Shown: positions 17,451 to 26,651 of the stretch, one piece after another
Layout of the letters: the number at the start of each line of letters is the position of its first letter
Numbering within the stretch: the first letter of the stretch is position 1
Source: Ideonella aquatica
GTDB taxonomy: Bacteria > Pseudomonadota > Gammaproteobacteria > Burkholderiales > Burkholderiaceae_C
DNA length: 64,000 nt
Direction of reading: 5' to 3'
Assembly (NCBI RefSeq): GCF_018069755.1
Contig: NZ_JAGQDE010000007.1
Location: 124,001 to 188,000, forward strand
Made by a program: the position numbers and the translations under genes
Notes under the pieces: generated by a model
Databases searched by the model: none
Seen by the model: only the letters and a program-made list of their open reading frames with translations
What the model was told of the DNA's origin: nothing

Positions 17451-18308
17451 ATGACACTACCTCTGCTCAAGATAGAGAGATTTCTCGCGCACGCGCACAG
17501 CTCCGATCAAGGCGCAACTTGGCGTGCCATGTCGGCCCTCCCGGTCAAGTTTGACAACGCCGAGGAGTACCCATCGACCTATGAGCTCCTGGCAAGCTCC
17601 TTGAATTCCGCGCGGCCTGCGGCCGCCGTGCTGGACTTGGCCTGCGGCGATGGACAACTTCTCAATATCCTCGCCAGTAGAGCACCCACATCCACAGAGT
17701 TGTTCGGTGTCGACATGAGCCCCGAAGAACTGGTCCACGCCCGTGGTCTGCTTGGGCCTCGGGCGACTCTGCAGTTAGGACGAGCGCAGGCGCTTCCATT
17801 TGCAGCCCAGACCTTCGACCTGGTCTTGAGCCACATGGCCCTCATGCTGTTCGAGCAGGAGCACTTGGTTGTCGCTGAAATAGAGCGAGTCCTCCGCCCA
17901 GGTGGTCGCCTTTCGGCGGTTGTCGGTGTAGCGCCGCCAAAGTCGCAGGTCCAGGCCGTTTTCAGTGAGTTGCTCTCTCAATACGAGAGGCTCCCTGAAT
18001 GGAGGGACATTCGGTTCAGAAGCAGATTGTTTTCTTCGCCATCGTCGATCGCTGAGCTCCTGGTCGGCTTCACCGACTTCATTTCCAAGTCGTGCCTGAT
18101 CGCTCAAGATGGCACACCTCTTCAGGCGTGGGCCTGGTTTGGCGGCATGTATGAACTCCATGCACTGACCATAGACCAACGCGCCTCTCTTCGAGACGAG
18201 TTTCTACGTAGGTGTGGCAGCATCGCGCTCGACGGCCGTGTCACCTGGAAAGTCAAGGTACTTTACTTCTCTGCGACCAGGGTCCAACCCGCTCATGCTG
18301 ACCTGTGA
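17451..18308 (+). CDS. Class I SAM-dependent methyltransferase
   Basis: 285-residue methyltransferase with the SAM-binding motif VLDLACGDGQLL (about 60-71), an acidic motif II (LFGVDMSPEEL) and the post-motif region FDLVLSHMALMLF followed by VLRPGGRL, as in the UbiE/Methyltransf_11 type. Substrate unknown. It is divergent from the restriction-modification genes and shares their lower GC and different codon use, so it may have arrived with them. Confidence 0.85.
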   Translation: MTLPLLKIERFLAHAHSSDQGATWRAMSALPVKFDNAEEYPSTYELLASSLNSARPAAAVLDLACGDGQLLNILASRAPTSTELFGVDMSPEELVHARGLLGPRATLQLGRAQALPFAAQTFDLVLSHMALMLFEQEHLVVAEIERVLRPGGRLSAVVGVAPPKSQVQAVFSELLSQYERLPEWRDIRFRSRLFSSPSSIAELLVGFTDFISKSCLIAQDGTPLQAWAWFGGMYELHALTIDQRASLRDEFLRRCGSIALDGRVTWKVKVLYFSATRVQPAHADL

Positions 18309-18394
18309 GCCACCCTCCCTGTTTGACAGAAAGCGCGCTGCCTGACGCCGACGCCGCCGGGTGAGCGGCCGTTCTGCCAGCGACAGGGAGTGCC

Positions 18395-19861
18395 ATGGTC
18401 CGGCGCGCTTTGCAGACCTTGGGTCGGTCCGCCATCGGCAAGGCGCCCAAGCCTGGCGATGGATCGGCAGAATGGCCCACCATGACCCCGATTCACCATT
18501 GGCAAGCCACCCGCAGCCTGCGCCTGCTGCTGCAGACGCTGCGCGACATGATGATTTCGCTGGGCCCTCTGTTGCTGCTCGGCGGGGGCCTGTTGATAGC
18601 GGCCTACTGGTGGCTCGATCCGCAGCCGCCGCGCCAGGTCAGGCTGGCCACCGGCCCGGCCGGAAGTGCCTACGCCGGCTTCGGAGAGGGCTACGCGAAA
18701 GCGCTGGCGCGCGAGCGCATCCAGGTGGATCTGCTCGCCAGCGAAGGCGCGCAGGACAATCTGGCCCTTCTGCGCGCGGGTGCGGCCGATGTGGGCTTCG
18801 TCCGTGGCGGCATGGCCGATCCGGTGGCCGATACCGAGGCCGGCATCGTCTCGCTGGGCAGCCTGTTCTATGAGCCGATCTGGATCTTTTATCGCCGCGA
18901 TCTCGGCATCGCGCGCCGCCAGCCCGGCGGCGAACTGCAGCGCCTGGCCCAGTTGCGCGGTCTGCGCGTCAGTGTGGATCAGGACGGCAGCGGTGTCCCC
19001 CAGATTGTCGAGAAGCTGCTGGCGCTCAACCAGCTGAAGCCGACCGATCTGCGGCTGTCCAACGCAGCGCCCGACGCCGCCGGCGAGGCCCTGCGCCAGG
19101 GCCGCTTGGACGCCGCGGTGCTGATGTCGGCGCCGCAGGCCAGCCTGATCCGCACGCTGCTGCGCGACCCGGCCATCGCGCTGATGGCCTTCGAGCAGAA
19201 CGAGGCCTATTCGCGCCACCTGCCCTTCCTGTCCACCGTGAGGCTGCCGCGCGGTGTGGTGGACGTGGGGGCTGATGTGCCGCCCCAGGACGTGCCGCTG
19301 CTGGCCACCACAACCGCCCTGCTGGCGCGCGAGCAGACGCACCCGGCGCTGCGCCAGCTGTTCGCGCAGGCGGCCCTGGGCCAGCACGGCGAGGCCGGCT
19401 GGTTCAATGGCACGCGCGATTTCCCCAACACCCGCACCAGCGAGCTTGCGGTCAGCGCCGAGGGCGACCGCGCGATCAACGGCACGCCGCCGGCCTGGGC
19501 GCGCTACCTGCCCTTCTGGGCCGGCAACCTGCTGGAACGCATGTGGCTGGTGGTCGGCGGCCTGCTGGTGCTGATGCTTCCGCTGTCGCGCGTGGTGCCG
19601 CCGCTCTACACCTTCCGCGTGCGCTCGCGGGTGTTCCGCTGGTATGCGCGACTGCGCGAGGTGGAAGCCAAGCTGGAAGCCGGCACCGGCGAGCGCGACG
19701 CCTTGCTTGACGAGCTGGATGAATTGGACCGTGTCACCCACCGCATTGCGGTGCCGCTGTCCTATGCCGACGAGCTGTACGCGCTGCGCAACAACATCTA
19801 CGCGGTACGCAAGCGCCTGCTGGCCCAGCGATCCCGGCCCACGGACGGGCCGGCCGACTGA
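18395..19861 (+). CDS. TAXI-family TRAP transporter substrate-binding protein
   Basis: Membrane-anchored member of the TAXI (TRAP-associated extracytoplasmic immunogenic) receptor family; 488 residues. One N-terminal membrane helix (about 53-73), then the binding domain starting LATGPAGSAYAGFGEGYA, a second hydrophobic helix (MWLVVGGLLVLMLPL, about 389-403), and a charged C-terminal tail with a coiled-coil-like stretch. The start is supported by AGGGAG four bases upstream; ATG 18482 is an alternative. No TRAP permease gene is next to it, so the partner is elsewhere or the protein has another role. Confidence 0.85.
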   Translation: MVRRALQTLGRSAIGKAPKPGDGSAEWPTMTPIHHWQATRSLRLLLQTLRDMMISLGPLLLLGGGLLIAAYWWLDPQPPRQVRLATGPAGSAYAGFGEGYAKALARERIQVDLLASEGAQDNLALLRAGAADVGFVRGGMADPVADTEAGIVSLGSLFYEPIWIFYRRDLGIARRQPGGELQRLAQLRGLRVSVDQDGSGVPQIVEKLLALNQLKPTDLRLSNAAPDAAGEALRQGRLDAAVLMSAPQASLIRTLLRDPAIALMAFEQNEAYSRHLPFLSTVRLPRGVVDVGADVPPQDVPLLATTTALLAREQTHPALRQLFAQAALGQHGEAGWFNGTRDFPNTRTSELAVSAEGDRAINGTPPAWARYLPFWAGNLLERMWLVVGGLLVLMLPLSRVVPPLYTFRVRSRVFRWYARLREVEAKLEAGTGERDALLDELDELDRVTHRIAVPLSYADELYALRNNIYAVRKRLLAQRSRPTDGPAD

Positions 19862-20149
19862 TCGACTTGTCGGGCGCCCGAACAGCCGGCGCCAGGTGCC
19901 TTGCGGAGAACCGCAATCAACCAGGCCGTGTGAGGGCGCCGGGTCGTGGGTGGTTCATGGCCGAGCCTCCCAGGGGCCTGCCCTGGGCGTCGGCGCCAGC
20001 GCCGAACTGCCGGCCGACCTGGTGTCGCCCGAGGTGGCCAGACCGCGTGGGCACGGTCTGGGGCCAGGGCAGGGACCTGTTCATCGTGCTCATGGCGCGA
20101 TGCTGGAATCCTTGGCCCATTTTGGCCAGCCGCGCCGCCGGGACGAGCT
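19862..20149. other. Intergenic region, no confident gene
   Basis: 288 bases between the convergent TAXI and CbiM-like genes. Only short GC-rich open frames occur, for example a 58-codon minus-strand frame at 19917-20093 without recognisable features. No terminator with a T-run is evident. Confidence 0.5.
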
Positions 20150-20764
20150 TCAGCGCGGCAGGTACAGCCGGTCCGAATAGGTGGCCAGCCACTCCGGCTT
20201 GTAGGCCACGAAGATCGCCACCACCATGCCGGTGAGGAAGGCATCGCCCCAGGCGGCCAACCAGCGGCCGATCATCAGCTCGCTGGCGCTCAAGCCCTCG
20301 GGCACGCCGTTCCACAGCATGGCGGCGGCGCCGGCCAGCGTCAGCGAGAACAGCGACGCAAAGAAGCCGCGGCCCAGGATGTAGACCATCAGGTGGTGCG
20401 GCAGCCAGCGGCGCACGCCGGCGCCCAGCACCAGCGCCAGCGTGCCGGGCACCACGCCCAGCCAGACGGCGCGGGCCAGCGTGGCCTCGGGGGTGAGCCC
20501 GGTCACGGTGCCGGCCACGGCGGCCACCGTGGCCACGCCCAGCATGGCCATCGGCCAGCCGGCCATCAGCACCAGCAGACAAGCGCCCGACAAGGGCTGG
20601 GCCAGCGGGATGCGCGCCACATGGTCGGCGCTCCAGAGCCAGGGCATCACGGCCCACCAGGCCAGCCAGGGCCAGGGCGGGCCGCCCGCGGCGACCGAGC
20701 GCCAGGGCCGCAGCCACAGCGCCAGGGCCAGCGCGAGCAGGGCGATCGGCAGTTCCAGGGACAT
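20150..20764 (-). CDS. CbiM-like energy-coupling factor permease
   Basis: 204-residue integral membrane protein with about six hydrophobic helices and the CbiM-like C-terminal half (GDAFLTGMVVAIFVAYKPEWLATYSD). CbiM proteins are the substrate-binding membrane component of cobalt/nickel ECF transporters. This one lacks the metal-binding Met-His N terminus of classical CbiM (it begins MSLELPIAL) and no cbiN, cbiQ or cbiO neighbour is present. Cobalt uptake is therefore possible but not shown; the B12 operon starts about 6 kb away. Confidence 0.75.
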   Translation of the reverse strand: MSLELPIALLALALALWLRPWRSVAAGGPPWPWLAWWAVMPWLWSADHVARIPLAQPLSGACLLVLMAGWPMAMLGVATVAAVAGTVTGLTPEATLARAVWLGVVPGTLALVLGAGVRRWLPHHLMVYILGRGFFASLFSLTLAGAAAMLWNGVPEGLSASELMIGRWLAAWGDAFLTGMVVAIFVAYKPEWLATYSDRLYLPR

Positions 20765-20889
20765 CGCGCGATCCTAGCCAGCGCGCCGCCGCCGCGCGTG
20801 ACCGCGGTCAATCGCTCTGTGGCATTTTGGTCATCACTGCGGGGCCGACCCCCATGACGCTGACTGCGCGGCGCGCTAAGGTACCGGGC

Positions 20890-21501
20890 ATGAATCTGCG
20901 TGCCCCGATCCAGTTCTGGTTCGACTTCTCGTCGCCGTATTCCTACATTGCCAACGAATGGATCGATGCCTTGGCGGCGCGCCATGGCCGCACGGTGCAG
21001 CGCCATGCCATCTTGCTGGGCGCCACCTTCCAGGCGGCCGAGCTCAAGAGCCCGGTGTCGTATCCGCTCAAGCGCGAGTACTCGCTGCGCGACTTCGCCC
21101 GCTCGGCGCGCTTCGAGCGGCTGCCCTATGTGGCGCCCGAGGTGTTCCCGATCGCCACGCACAACGCCGCGCGTGTCTTCTGGTGGCTGCACGACGATGG
21201 CGGCCCCGAAGCGGCGGCGCGCTGGGCGCGTAGCGCCTTCCGTGCCTTCTTCACCCGCGGCGTCAACCTCTCGGATGCGGCGGCGCTGAAGGCGCTGTGC
21301 GCCGAGTCGGGGCTGGACGCCGAGGCCGCCGAGGCCGCCTGGAGCGACCCGCTGTGGAAGAACCGCCTGCGCAGCGCCAATGAGGCCGCCATTGCCGGCG
21401 GTGTCTTCGGCGCGCCCTTCTTCATGGTCGATGGCGAGCCCTTCTGGGGCAATGACCGCAAGCCGCAGATCGAGCGCTGGCTGGCGGACGGCCCGTTTTG
21501 A
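20890..21501 (+). CDS. 2-hydroxychromene-2-carboxylate isomerase family protein
   Basis: 203-residue DsbA/kappa-GST-fold protein. In this family the enzyme is glutathione-dependent and isomerises 2-hydroxychromene-2-carboxylate in naphthalene breakdown; many homologues have unknown substrates. FDFSSPYSYIANE at about 11-23 contains the catalytic-type Ser14, and GVFGAPFFMVDGEPFWGNDR near the C terminus is the family's cis-Pro and substrate loop. The MFS gene start overlaps its stop by one base. Confidence 0.9.
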   Translation: MNLRAPIQFWFDFSSPYSYIANEWIDALAARHGRTVQRHAILLGATFQAAELKSPVSYPLKREYSLRDFARSARFERLPYVAPEVFPIATHNAARVFWWLHDDGGPEAAARWARSAFRAFFTRGVNLSDAAALKALCAESGLDAEAAEAAWSDPLWKNRLRSANEAAIAGGVFGAPFFMVDGEPFWGNDRKPQIERWLADGPF

Positions 21502-22664
21502 TGGGTGCCGCTGACAAGCACCTGCAACCCTGGCAGGTGATCACCGGCGGCATCTGCGCGCTGGTGTTGACGCTGGGCCTGGCGCGCTTTGCCTTCACGC
21601 CGCTGCTGCCTTCGCTGCAGGCCCACACCGGGCTGGGCGATGCCGCGGCGGGCGTGCTGGCCGCGGTCAACTACGCCGGCTACATGAGCGGTGCGCTGCT
21701 GGCGGCGTGGATCGACTCGCCCGCCTGGCGCCACCGGCTCTACAGTGCGGGCCTGTGGGTGGCGGTGCTGGGCACCGCGGCCACCGGCCTGGCGGCCTGG
21801 TACCCGGGCTGGCTGCTGCTGCGCTACCTGGGTGGCCTGTGCGGCGCGGCGGGCATGCTGCTGGGCTCGGGCCTGGTGCTGGGCTGGCTGATGCGCTCGG
21901 GGCGGCGGCCCGAGCTGGGCCTGTACTTCATCGGCATCGGCCTGGGCATCGTGGTCTCGGCGCTCAGTGCCTGGGGCTTCACACGCCTGTGGCCCGGTGA
22001 CTGGCGGCCGCCCTGGCTGATGCTGGCGGTGGTGGGGGCGGTCTTTCTGGTGCCGGCCTGGCTGTGGCGCCCGCCGGTGCCGCCAGCGCCGGCCAGCGTG
22101 GCCGATGACGGCAGCGGCCCGTCCAGGCGCTGGCTGCTGACCATGGTCGGCAGCTACTTCGCCGCCGGCTGGGGCTTTGTGATCAGCGCCACCTTCACCG
22201 TCGCCATCGTCGAGCGCGAGCCGGCACTGGCCGGGCAGGGCGCCTTCATGTGGGCGCTGGTGGGCATCGCCGCGATGCCGGCGGTGGCGCTGTGGGACCG
22301 TGTGGCGCGCCGCCTGGGCGAGCAGCGCGCGCTGCTGCTGGCCTTCGGCCTGCAGACGCTGGCGGTGATCGCGCCGGCGCTGTCGGGCTCGCTGGGCGCG
22401 GCGCTGCTGGGCGCGCTGGGCTATGGCGCCACCTTCATTGGCATCGTCAGCCTGACGCTGGCGCTGGCCGGCCGGCGCGCGCCGCGCAACCCGGGCAAGG
22501 CCATGGCACGGCTGACGCTGAGCTACGGCGCCGCGCAGGTGGTGGCACCGGCGCTGGCCGGCGCGATGGCGCAGGCCAGCGGCCGCTTCACCGGCGCGCT
22601 GTGGCTGACCGCGGCGGTGATGGCCGCGGGCATGGCGCTGCTGGCGACGCTGCCGGCCGAGTGA
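21501..22664 (+). CDS. YbfB/YjiJ-family MFS transporter
   Basis: 387-residue permease with about twelve hydrophobic helices and the family N terminus LGLARFAFTPLLPSLQ. Substrate unknown. Its ATG at 21501 overlaps the stop of the isomerase-like gene (TGATG), so the two are probably translated together. Confidence 0.9.
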   Translation: MGAADKHLQPWQVITGGICALVLTLGLARFAFTPLLPSLQAHTGLGDAAAGVLAAVNYAGYMSGALLAAWIDSPAWRHRLYSAGLWVAVLGTAATGLAAWYPGWLLLRYLGGLCGAAGMLLGSGLVLGWLMRSGRRPELGLYFIGIGLGIVVSALSAWGFTRLWPGDWRPPWLMLAVVGAVFLVPAWLWRPPVPPAPASVADDGSGPSRRWLLTMVGSYFAAGWGFVISATFTVAIVEREPALAGQGAFMWALVGIAAMPAVALWDRVARRLGEQRALLLAFGLQTLAVIAPALSGSLGAALLGALGYGATFIGIVSLTLALAGRRAPRNPGKAMARLTLSYGAAQVVAPALAGAMAQASGRFTGALWLTAAVMAAGMALLATLPAE

Positions 22665-23219
22665 TCAGGCCTTGACGGCCTGCGTCACGGCGGCCAGGCG
22701 CTCGCCGAACTTCGCGGCGGTGGCCAGATCGCCCGGCACCATCTCGTCGACCGAGGCGTCGGAGGGCGTGCTGGTCATCAGGCCGCCCGAGGAGCCGACA
22801 AAGTTGATGTCGTCGCGCGTGGCCGCCTTGCTGTTGCTGGGCATCATGCCGGTGCCCACCCACAGGCCGCTGTGCTGCATCGCCAGCGTCATCATGTAGT
22901 GCAGGGTGCTGTGCTTGTCGCCGTTCATCGTGGCCGAGTTGGTGAAGCCGGCGAACAGCTTGTCCTTCCAGGCCTGGGTGAACCAGGCCTTGCTGGAGGC
23001 GTCGGCAAACTTCTTGAACTGCCAGCTGGCCATGCCCATGTAGGTGGGCGCACCGAAGACGATGGTGTCGGCGGCGGCCAGCGTGTCCCAGCCGCCCTCG
23101 GGCAGGTCGCCGTTGGCGTCGATGGGCAGCAGCGTGGCGCCCGAGGTGGCGGCGACCGCCTGGGCGATCTTGGCGGTGTGGCCGTAGCCACTGTGGAAGA
23201 CGATGACGATGCGGGCCAT
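22665..23219 (-). CDS. Flavodoxin/WrbA-like flavoprotein
   Basis: 184-residue flavodoxin-fold protein. The phosphate-binding FMN loop is HSGYGHTAK (9-17), followed by FGAPTYMGMASWQFK and the flavin-contacting loop region FTNSATMNGDKHSTL. WrbA relatives are NAD(P)H:quinone oxidoreductases. ATG 23219 is preferred because AAGGA is seen about nine bases upstream; the upstream in-frame stretch is low-complexity. Convergent with the MFS gene, with no room between stops. Confidence 0.88.
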   Translation of the reverse strand: MARIVIVFHSGYGHTAKIAQAVAATSGATLLPIDANGDLPEGGWDTLAAADTIVFGAPTYMGMASWQFKKFADASSKAWFTQAWKDKLFAGFTNSATMNGDKHSTLHYMMTLAMQHSGLWVGTGMMPSNSKAATRDDINFVGSSGGLMTSTPSDASVDEMVPGDLATAAKFGERLAAVTQAVKA

Positions 23220-23370
23220 GGGGCAGTCCTTTCGGTGGGCGGCGGCCCGATGGGGCTGCCTGTGCCGTGATGGTCGGCCCGCCGCCTGCCGCGACGGTGC
23301 GAAGGGCTTGGCGGCGCCGTTCAAGCGACTTGAATGGTCCTGCTCGGCGGACGCTGCCTATACTGGGGCG

Positions 23371-23841
23371 ATGAACACCTGCTGTCGCTCGCGATCGCTC
23401 TGTGCCGGCGCCTGGCTGTGGCTGGCGCTGACCGGCGCCTGCGTGACCGGTGCCGTGATGGCACAGAGCAACCCCAATCTGCGCGACCCGACGATGATCA
23501 AGCCGCCCACCGCGCCCTCGCAGCTGGAGCGTGACGGCTTGAAGCTGACGCTGCCCGACGCGGCCTCGCGGCGCGAGCTGTTCACTGCGCAGGGCCTGCG
23601 CTTTAGCCTTGTCGACCCGGCCAACACCGCCCAGTTTGTGCGCCGGCGCGACGACGGTCTGCGCGACGCCTTGGTGCAGGTGTTGCGCGCCGAGCCGGCC
23701 TGGCAGCGCCAGTTCCTGCTGCGCGGCGACTGCCGCGATGCGCGCATGTACTTCGGCCCCGAAGCGGGGCCGGTGCAGCTCAAGCCGGTGGAGGCGGGCA
23801 GCCTGGGCGCGCAGCTCTACCAGGATCTGTGCGCTGACTGA
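23371..23841 (+). CDS. Small secreted hypothetical protein
   Basis: 156 residues with an N-terminal signal sequence (hydrophobic core AWLWLALTGACVTGAVMA, probable cleavage near residue 31). The mature part has no recognised domain; it contains a pair of basic/acidic segments and two Cys, one in LRGDCRDARMYFGPEAG. Standalone gene, convergent with the DUF1501 gene. Confidence 0.75.
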   Translation: MNTCCRSRSLCAGAWLWLALTGACVTGAVMAQSNPNLRDPTMIKPPTAPSQLERDGLKLTLPDAASRRELFTAQGLRFSLVDPANTAQFVRRRDDGLRDALVQVLRAEPAWQRQFLLRGDCRDARMYFGPEAGPVQLKPVEAGSLGAQLYQDLCAD

Positions 23842-23853
23842 CGTTCGGACGGG

Positions 23854-25071
23854 TCAGACCAGACCCAGATCGCGTGGCGCGGCCTGCGGAAAGACGCGCG
23901 CCAGCCGCTCGGCCGACAGCCCGTACTGCCGCGCCCACAGGCCGGCCAACAGCGGCCGGTAGTCGTTCAACACGGGCCAGTCGCGGTTCTGGTGCAGGGT
24001 GGGCTGGCCCAGTACCACCTGTTCCCCGGCGATGCGGCCACCGCGCAGCGCGCCGCCCAGCAGCCAGCAGACGCTGCCGTGGCCGTGGTCGGTGCCGCGG
24101 GTGCCGTTCTCGCGCCAGGTGCGGCCGAACTCGCTGGCCACCAGCACGGTGCAGCGCTGCCAGGTGGGGCCCATCTCGGCAGCCAGCGCAGCCAGGCCGG
24201 TGGACAGCTCGGCCAGCCGGTTGGCCAGCACGCCGGTGGCCGCACCCTGGTTGGCGTGGGTGTCCCAGCCGCCCACGTCGACAAAGCCCAGCGCCACGCG
24301 TTCGCGCATCAGCCGACCGATGCGCCGGGCCTCGTTGGCGAAGGCCGAGGCCGCCACCGCGCGGCGGCCCGGGTCCATCGGTTCAGCGGCCATCTCGCGC
24401 ATCACCTCGCCGCGCGTGGCCAGGCCCTCCTGCACCGCGGCCTCCAGCGGGTGGCCGGCGTACAGGCGGCTCAGCAGAGTCATCTGACGCTCGTCCAGCG
24501 CCGGCCGGCCGAGGTTGCGCAGCGAGACATTGCCCACCGGCCCGGCGCCTTGCAGCACCAGCGGCAGCTGCTCGGTGAAGGACAGCAGCTCGCGCCCGGC
24601 GTGCTCGCGCGTGGCCAGGCCCAGCTCGATCGCCAGGCGCGCCAGGAAGCCGCTGCGGCCCTCGCTGCCCACGGCCTGGCCGACGGGCAGGCCCAGCTCG
24701 AAGCGGTCCTGCGTTTCGAAGTGGCTGCGGTTGTTGTCCTGGCTGCCGGCAAAGGGCACGAAGGTCAGCTGCCGTGCCTGCCACAGTGGCAGCAGGGTGT
24801 CGGCCACGGCGGGAGCCAGGGCCCAGTCGCTGTCCAGTGCGCGCGCGCCGTCGTCGCTGCCGGGCGGCGCGATCGCCAGGCGCGGGCGCGACTCGGCATA
24901 GAACGCACGGCTGCCGCTGTCCTGCGGCAGCAGCAGGCTGGCGCCGTCGTAGCCGCCACGCAGAAAGACCAGCAGGAAGCGTGGCAGCTCGGGCGCAGCG
25001 GCCCAGCCGCGCAGCAGCGGCGCTGCGGCGCCCAGTGCGGTGGTGGCCTGCAGGAATCGGCGTCGTTGCAT
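23854..25071 (-). CDS. DUF1501 protein, Tat-type signal
   Basis: 405-residue protein of the DUF1501 family (alkaline-phosphatase-like superfamily relatives). The N terminus MQRRRFLQATTALGAAAPLL looks like a twin-arginine export signal. Conserved-looking segments are LRGGYDGASLL, VDVGGWDTHANQG and EFGRTWRENGTRGTDHGHGS, which could bind metal. It follows the DUF1800 gene by 10 bases on the same strand; this two-gene pairing is common in proteobacteria and planctomycetes, with function unknown. Confidence 0.88.
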   Translation of the reverse strand: MQRRRFLQATTALGAAAPLLRGWAAAPELPRFLLVFLRGGYDGASLLLPQDSGSRAFYAESRPRLAIAPPGSDDGARALDSDWALAPAVADTLLPLWQARQLTFVPFAGSQDNNRSHFETQDRFELGLPVGQAVGSEGRSGFLARLAIELGLATREHAGRELLSFTEQLPLVLQGAGPVGNVSLRNLGRPALDERQMTLLSRLYAGHPLEAAVQEGLATRGEVMREMAAEPMDPGRRAVAASAFANEARRIGRLMRERVALGFVDVGGWDTHANQGAATGVLANRLAELSTGLAALAAEMGPTWQRCTVLVASEFGRTWRENGTRGTDHGHGSVCWLLGGALRGGRIAGEQVVLGQPTLHQNRDWPVLNDYRPLLAGLWARQYGLSAERLARVFPQAAPRDLGLV

Positions 25072-25081
25072 GGTGGCCCCT

Positions 25082-26569
25082 TCAATGGCTCATGAACTCG
25101 GGCGACGACCACCACAGCGCCAGGCGCTCGGCCGGACGGCGTGCCGAGGCCAGCACCTCGCGGGTGCTGGCCGACGTGGAGCCGTCGGCGCCGTCGGCGG
25201 GCAGTGGTGTGTCGGCCGCCTGGCCCCAGACCGTGGGCCAGCGCAGCGCCATGCTGCGGGCCAGCTCGAAGCGCAGTGCCAGCTGGCCCGGCGCGGCCCA
25301 GGCGGTGCGCTCCAGTGGGTAGCCATCGGGCGTGCCGCGCTGGTAGGGGGCCTCGCCCAGGCGGGCCATCCAGCTCACCGGCAGATCGGGCTGCAGCCCG
25401 GCGCCGGGTGGGCGCTGCTCGCGCAGCGCCGACACCACCCAGTGGACCGGGTCCTTGAAGCCCTGGCCCAGCGAGGCCTCGAACTCGGGGTGGGCCAGCA
25501 GCGTGCGCAGCACCTCGGCGATGCGGCCATCGCTGTCCAGGAAGCGCTGTGCCAGCTGCTGATGCAGCGCTGGCGACGGCGGCTGGCCCAGCAGGTACAG
25601 CGCCAGGCGGCGGGTGATGTGGCGCGCGGTGGCGGGGTGGCGGGCCAGGCGGTCGAGCATCGCCTCGACCTGGGCAAGCCCCTGGCCGGGCAGCGGCTCG
25701 CCCAGCAGAACCTTGGGGGCGTTGTCGTGGCGTGCGGGGTTGAAGGCCATCAGGCCACGGCGCTGCACGGACGGGCCGCGCGGCTCGGGCGGTTGGGCCA
25801 CGCCCAGGCCGGTCAGGGCGCGCGCGGCCGCCAGCACGTCGGCCTGGGTGTAGCCGCCGTCCACGCCCAGCGTGTGCAGCTCCAGCAGCTCGCGGCCCAG
25901 GTTCTCGTTCAGGCGGCCGGCGGCATTCTGGTCGTTGTCCAGGTAGCGCAGCATGGCCGGGTGCATCAGCGCCACGCCCAGCAGGTCGCGAAAGCGCCCC
26001 AGCGCCTGGGCCTGCAGCTGCTCGTCGTAGTCGGCCACCATCGCGCGCAGGTCCTGCTTGCCCTGGAACACGTTGAAGTGGTTGAGCCAGAACCAGCCCA
26101 GGCGGCTCTGCAGCGGCCGCGGCGAATGCACCGCACGCCACAGATGGCGCGCCGCGGCCTCCTGCTGCAGCTGTGCCATCGCCTGCTGCCAGGCCTTGAA
26201 GGCCTTTTCGCGCGCCTGCGGGTCGGCCAGGCCGACGGCCTCCTTGCGCTGCGCCTGCATCTGCCAGACCAGCGTGCTCAGGTCGCTGCGCGCCGTGGTC
26301 TGCTCGGCCAGGCGCGCCTGCAGCGCGGCGGGCAGCGGCGCCGCGGTGGTGGTGGGCTGCAGCTGCTGCGACACCCAGGCCGACAGGCCGGTCTGGCGCA
26401 CCTGGGCCAGGGTGTCGGCATCGGCGCCCCAGGCCAGGCGCACCAGCCAGCGGCGCACGCGGCTGGGGTTGGTGTCGGCGGCGCTGGGCGGGGTGCGGGC
26501 GAGATCGGCGCAGCCGGCCAGCGCCAGCGCGGGCGCGGTCAGCAGCAGACGGCGGCGCAGAACAGACAT
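25082..26569 (-). CDS. DUF1800 lipoprotein
   Basis: 495-residue DUF1800 family protein, with the family pattern of WLNHFNVF, LGRELLELHTLGVDGGYTQADV and TGLG. The N terminus RRRLLLTAPALALAGCADL gives a lipobox LAGC at about residues 16-19, so it is probably a lipoprotein. ATG 26569 is chosen because it places the signal peptide at the N terminus; the frame extends 13 residues further. It is cotranscribed with the DUF1501 gene. Confidence 0.87.
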   Translation of the reverse strand: MSVLRRRLLLTAPALALAGCADLARTPPSAADTNPSRVRRWLVRLAWGADADTLAQVRQTGLSAWVSQQLQPTTTAAPLPAALQARLAEQTTARSDLSTLVWQMQAQRKEAVGLADPQAREKAFKAWQQAMAQLQQEAAARHLWRAVHSPRPLQSRLGWFWLNHFNVFQGKQDLRAMVADYDEQLQAQALGRFRDLLGVALMHPAMLRYLDNDQNAAGRLNENLGRELLELHTLGVDGGYTQADVLAAARALTGLGVAQPPEPRGPSVQRRGLMAFNPARHDNAPKVLLGEPLPGQGLAQVEAMLDRLARHPATARHITRRLALYLLGQPPSPALHQQLAQRFLDSDGRIAEVLRTLLAHPEFEASLGQGFKDPVHWVVSALREQRPPGAGLQPDLPVSWMARLGEAPYQRGTPDGYPLERTAWAAPGQLALRFELARSMALRWPTVWGQAADTPLPADGADGSTSASTREVLASARRPAERLALWWSSPEFMSH

Positions 26570-26651
26570 GGCAGCAACCGCAAAGCGTGAAGACGCCCAG
26601 CGTAGCACCGCGGCTGCGGGCGGATGTTGCTGGCCTGTGTCGCCGCGCCGT

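Noticed and set aside
14756-18308. Prophage or integrative element around the restriction-modification genes
   Set aside because: No integrase, transposase, tRNA or direct repeats are visible at the edges.
19917-20093. 58-codon minus-strand frame after the CbiM-like gene
   Set aside because: No recognisable features, and composition like random GC-rich read-through.
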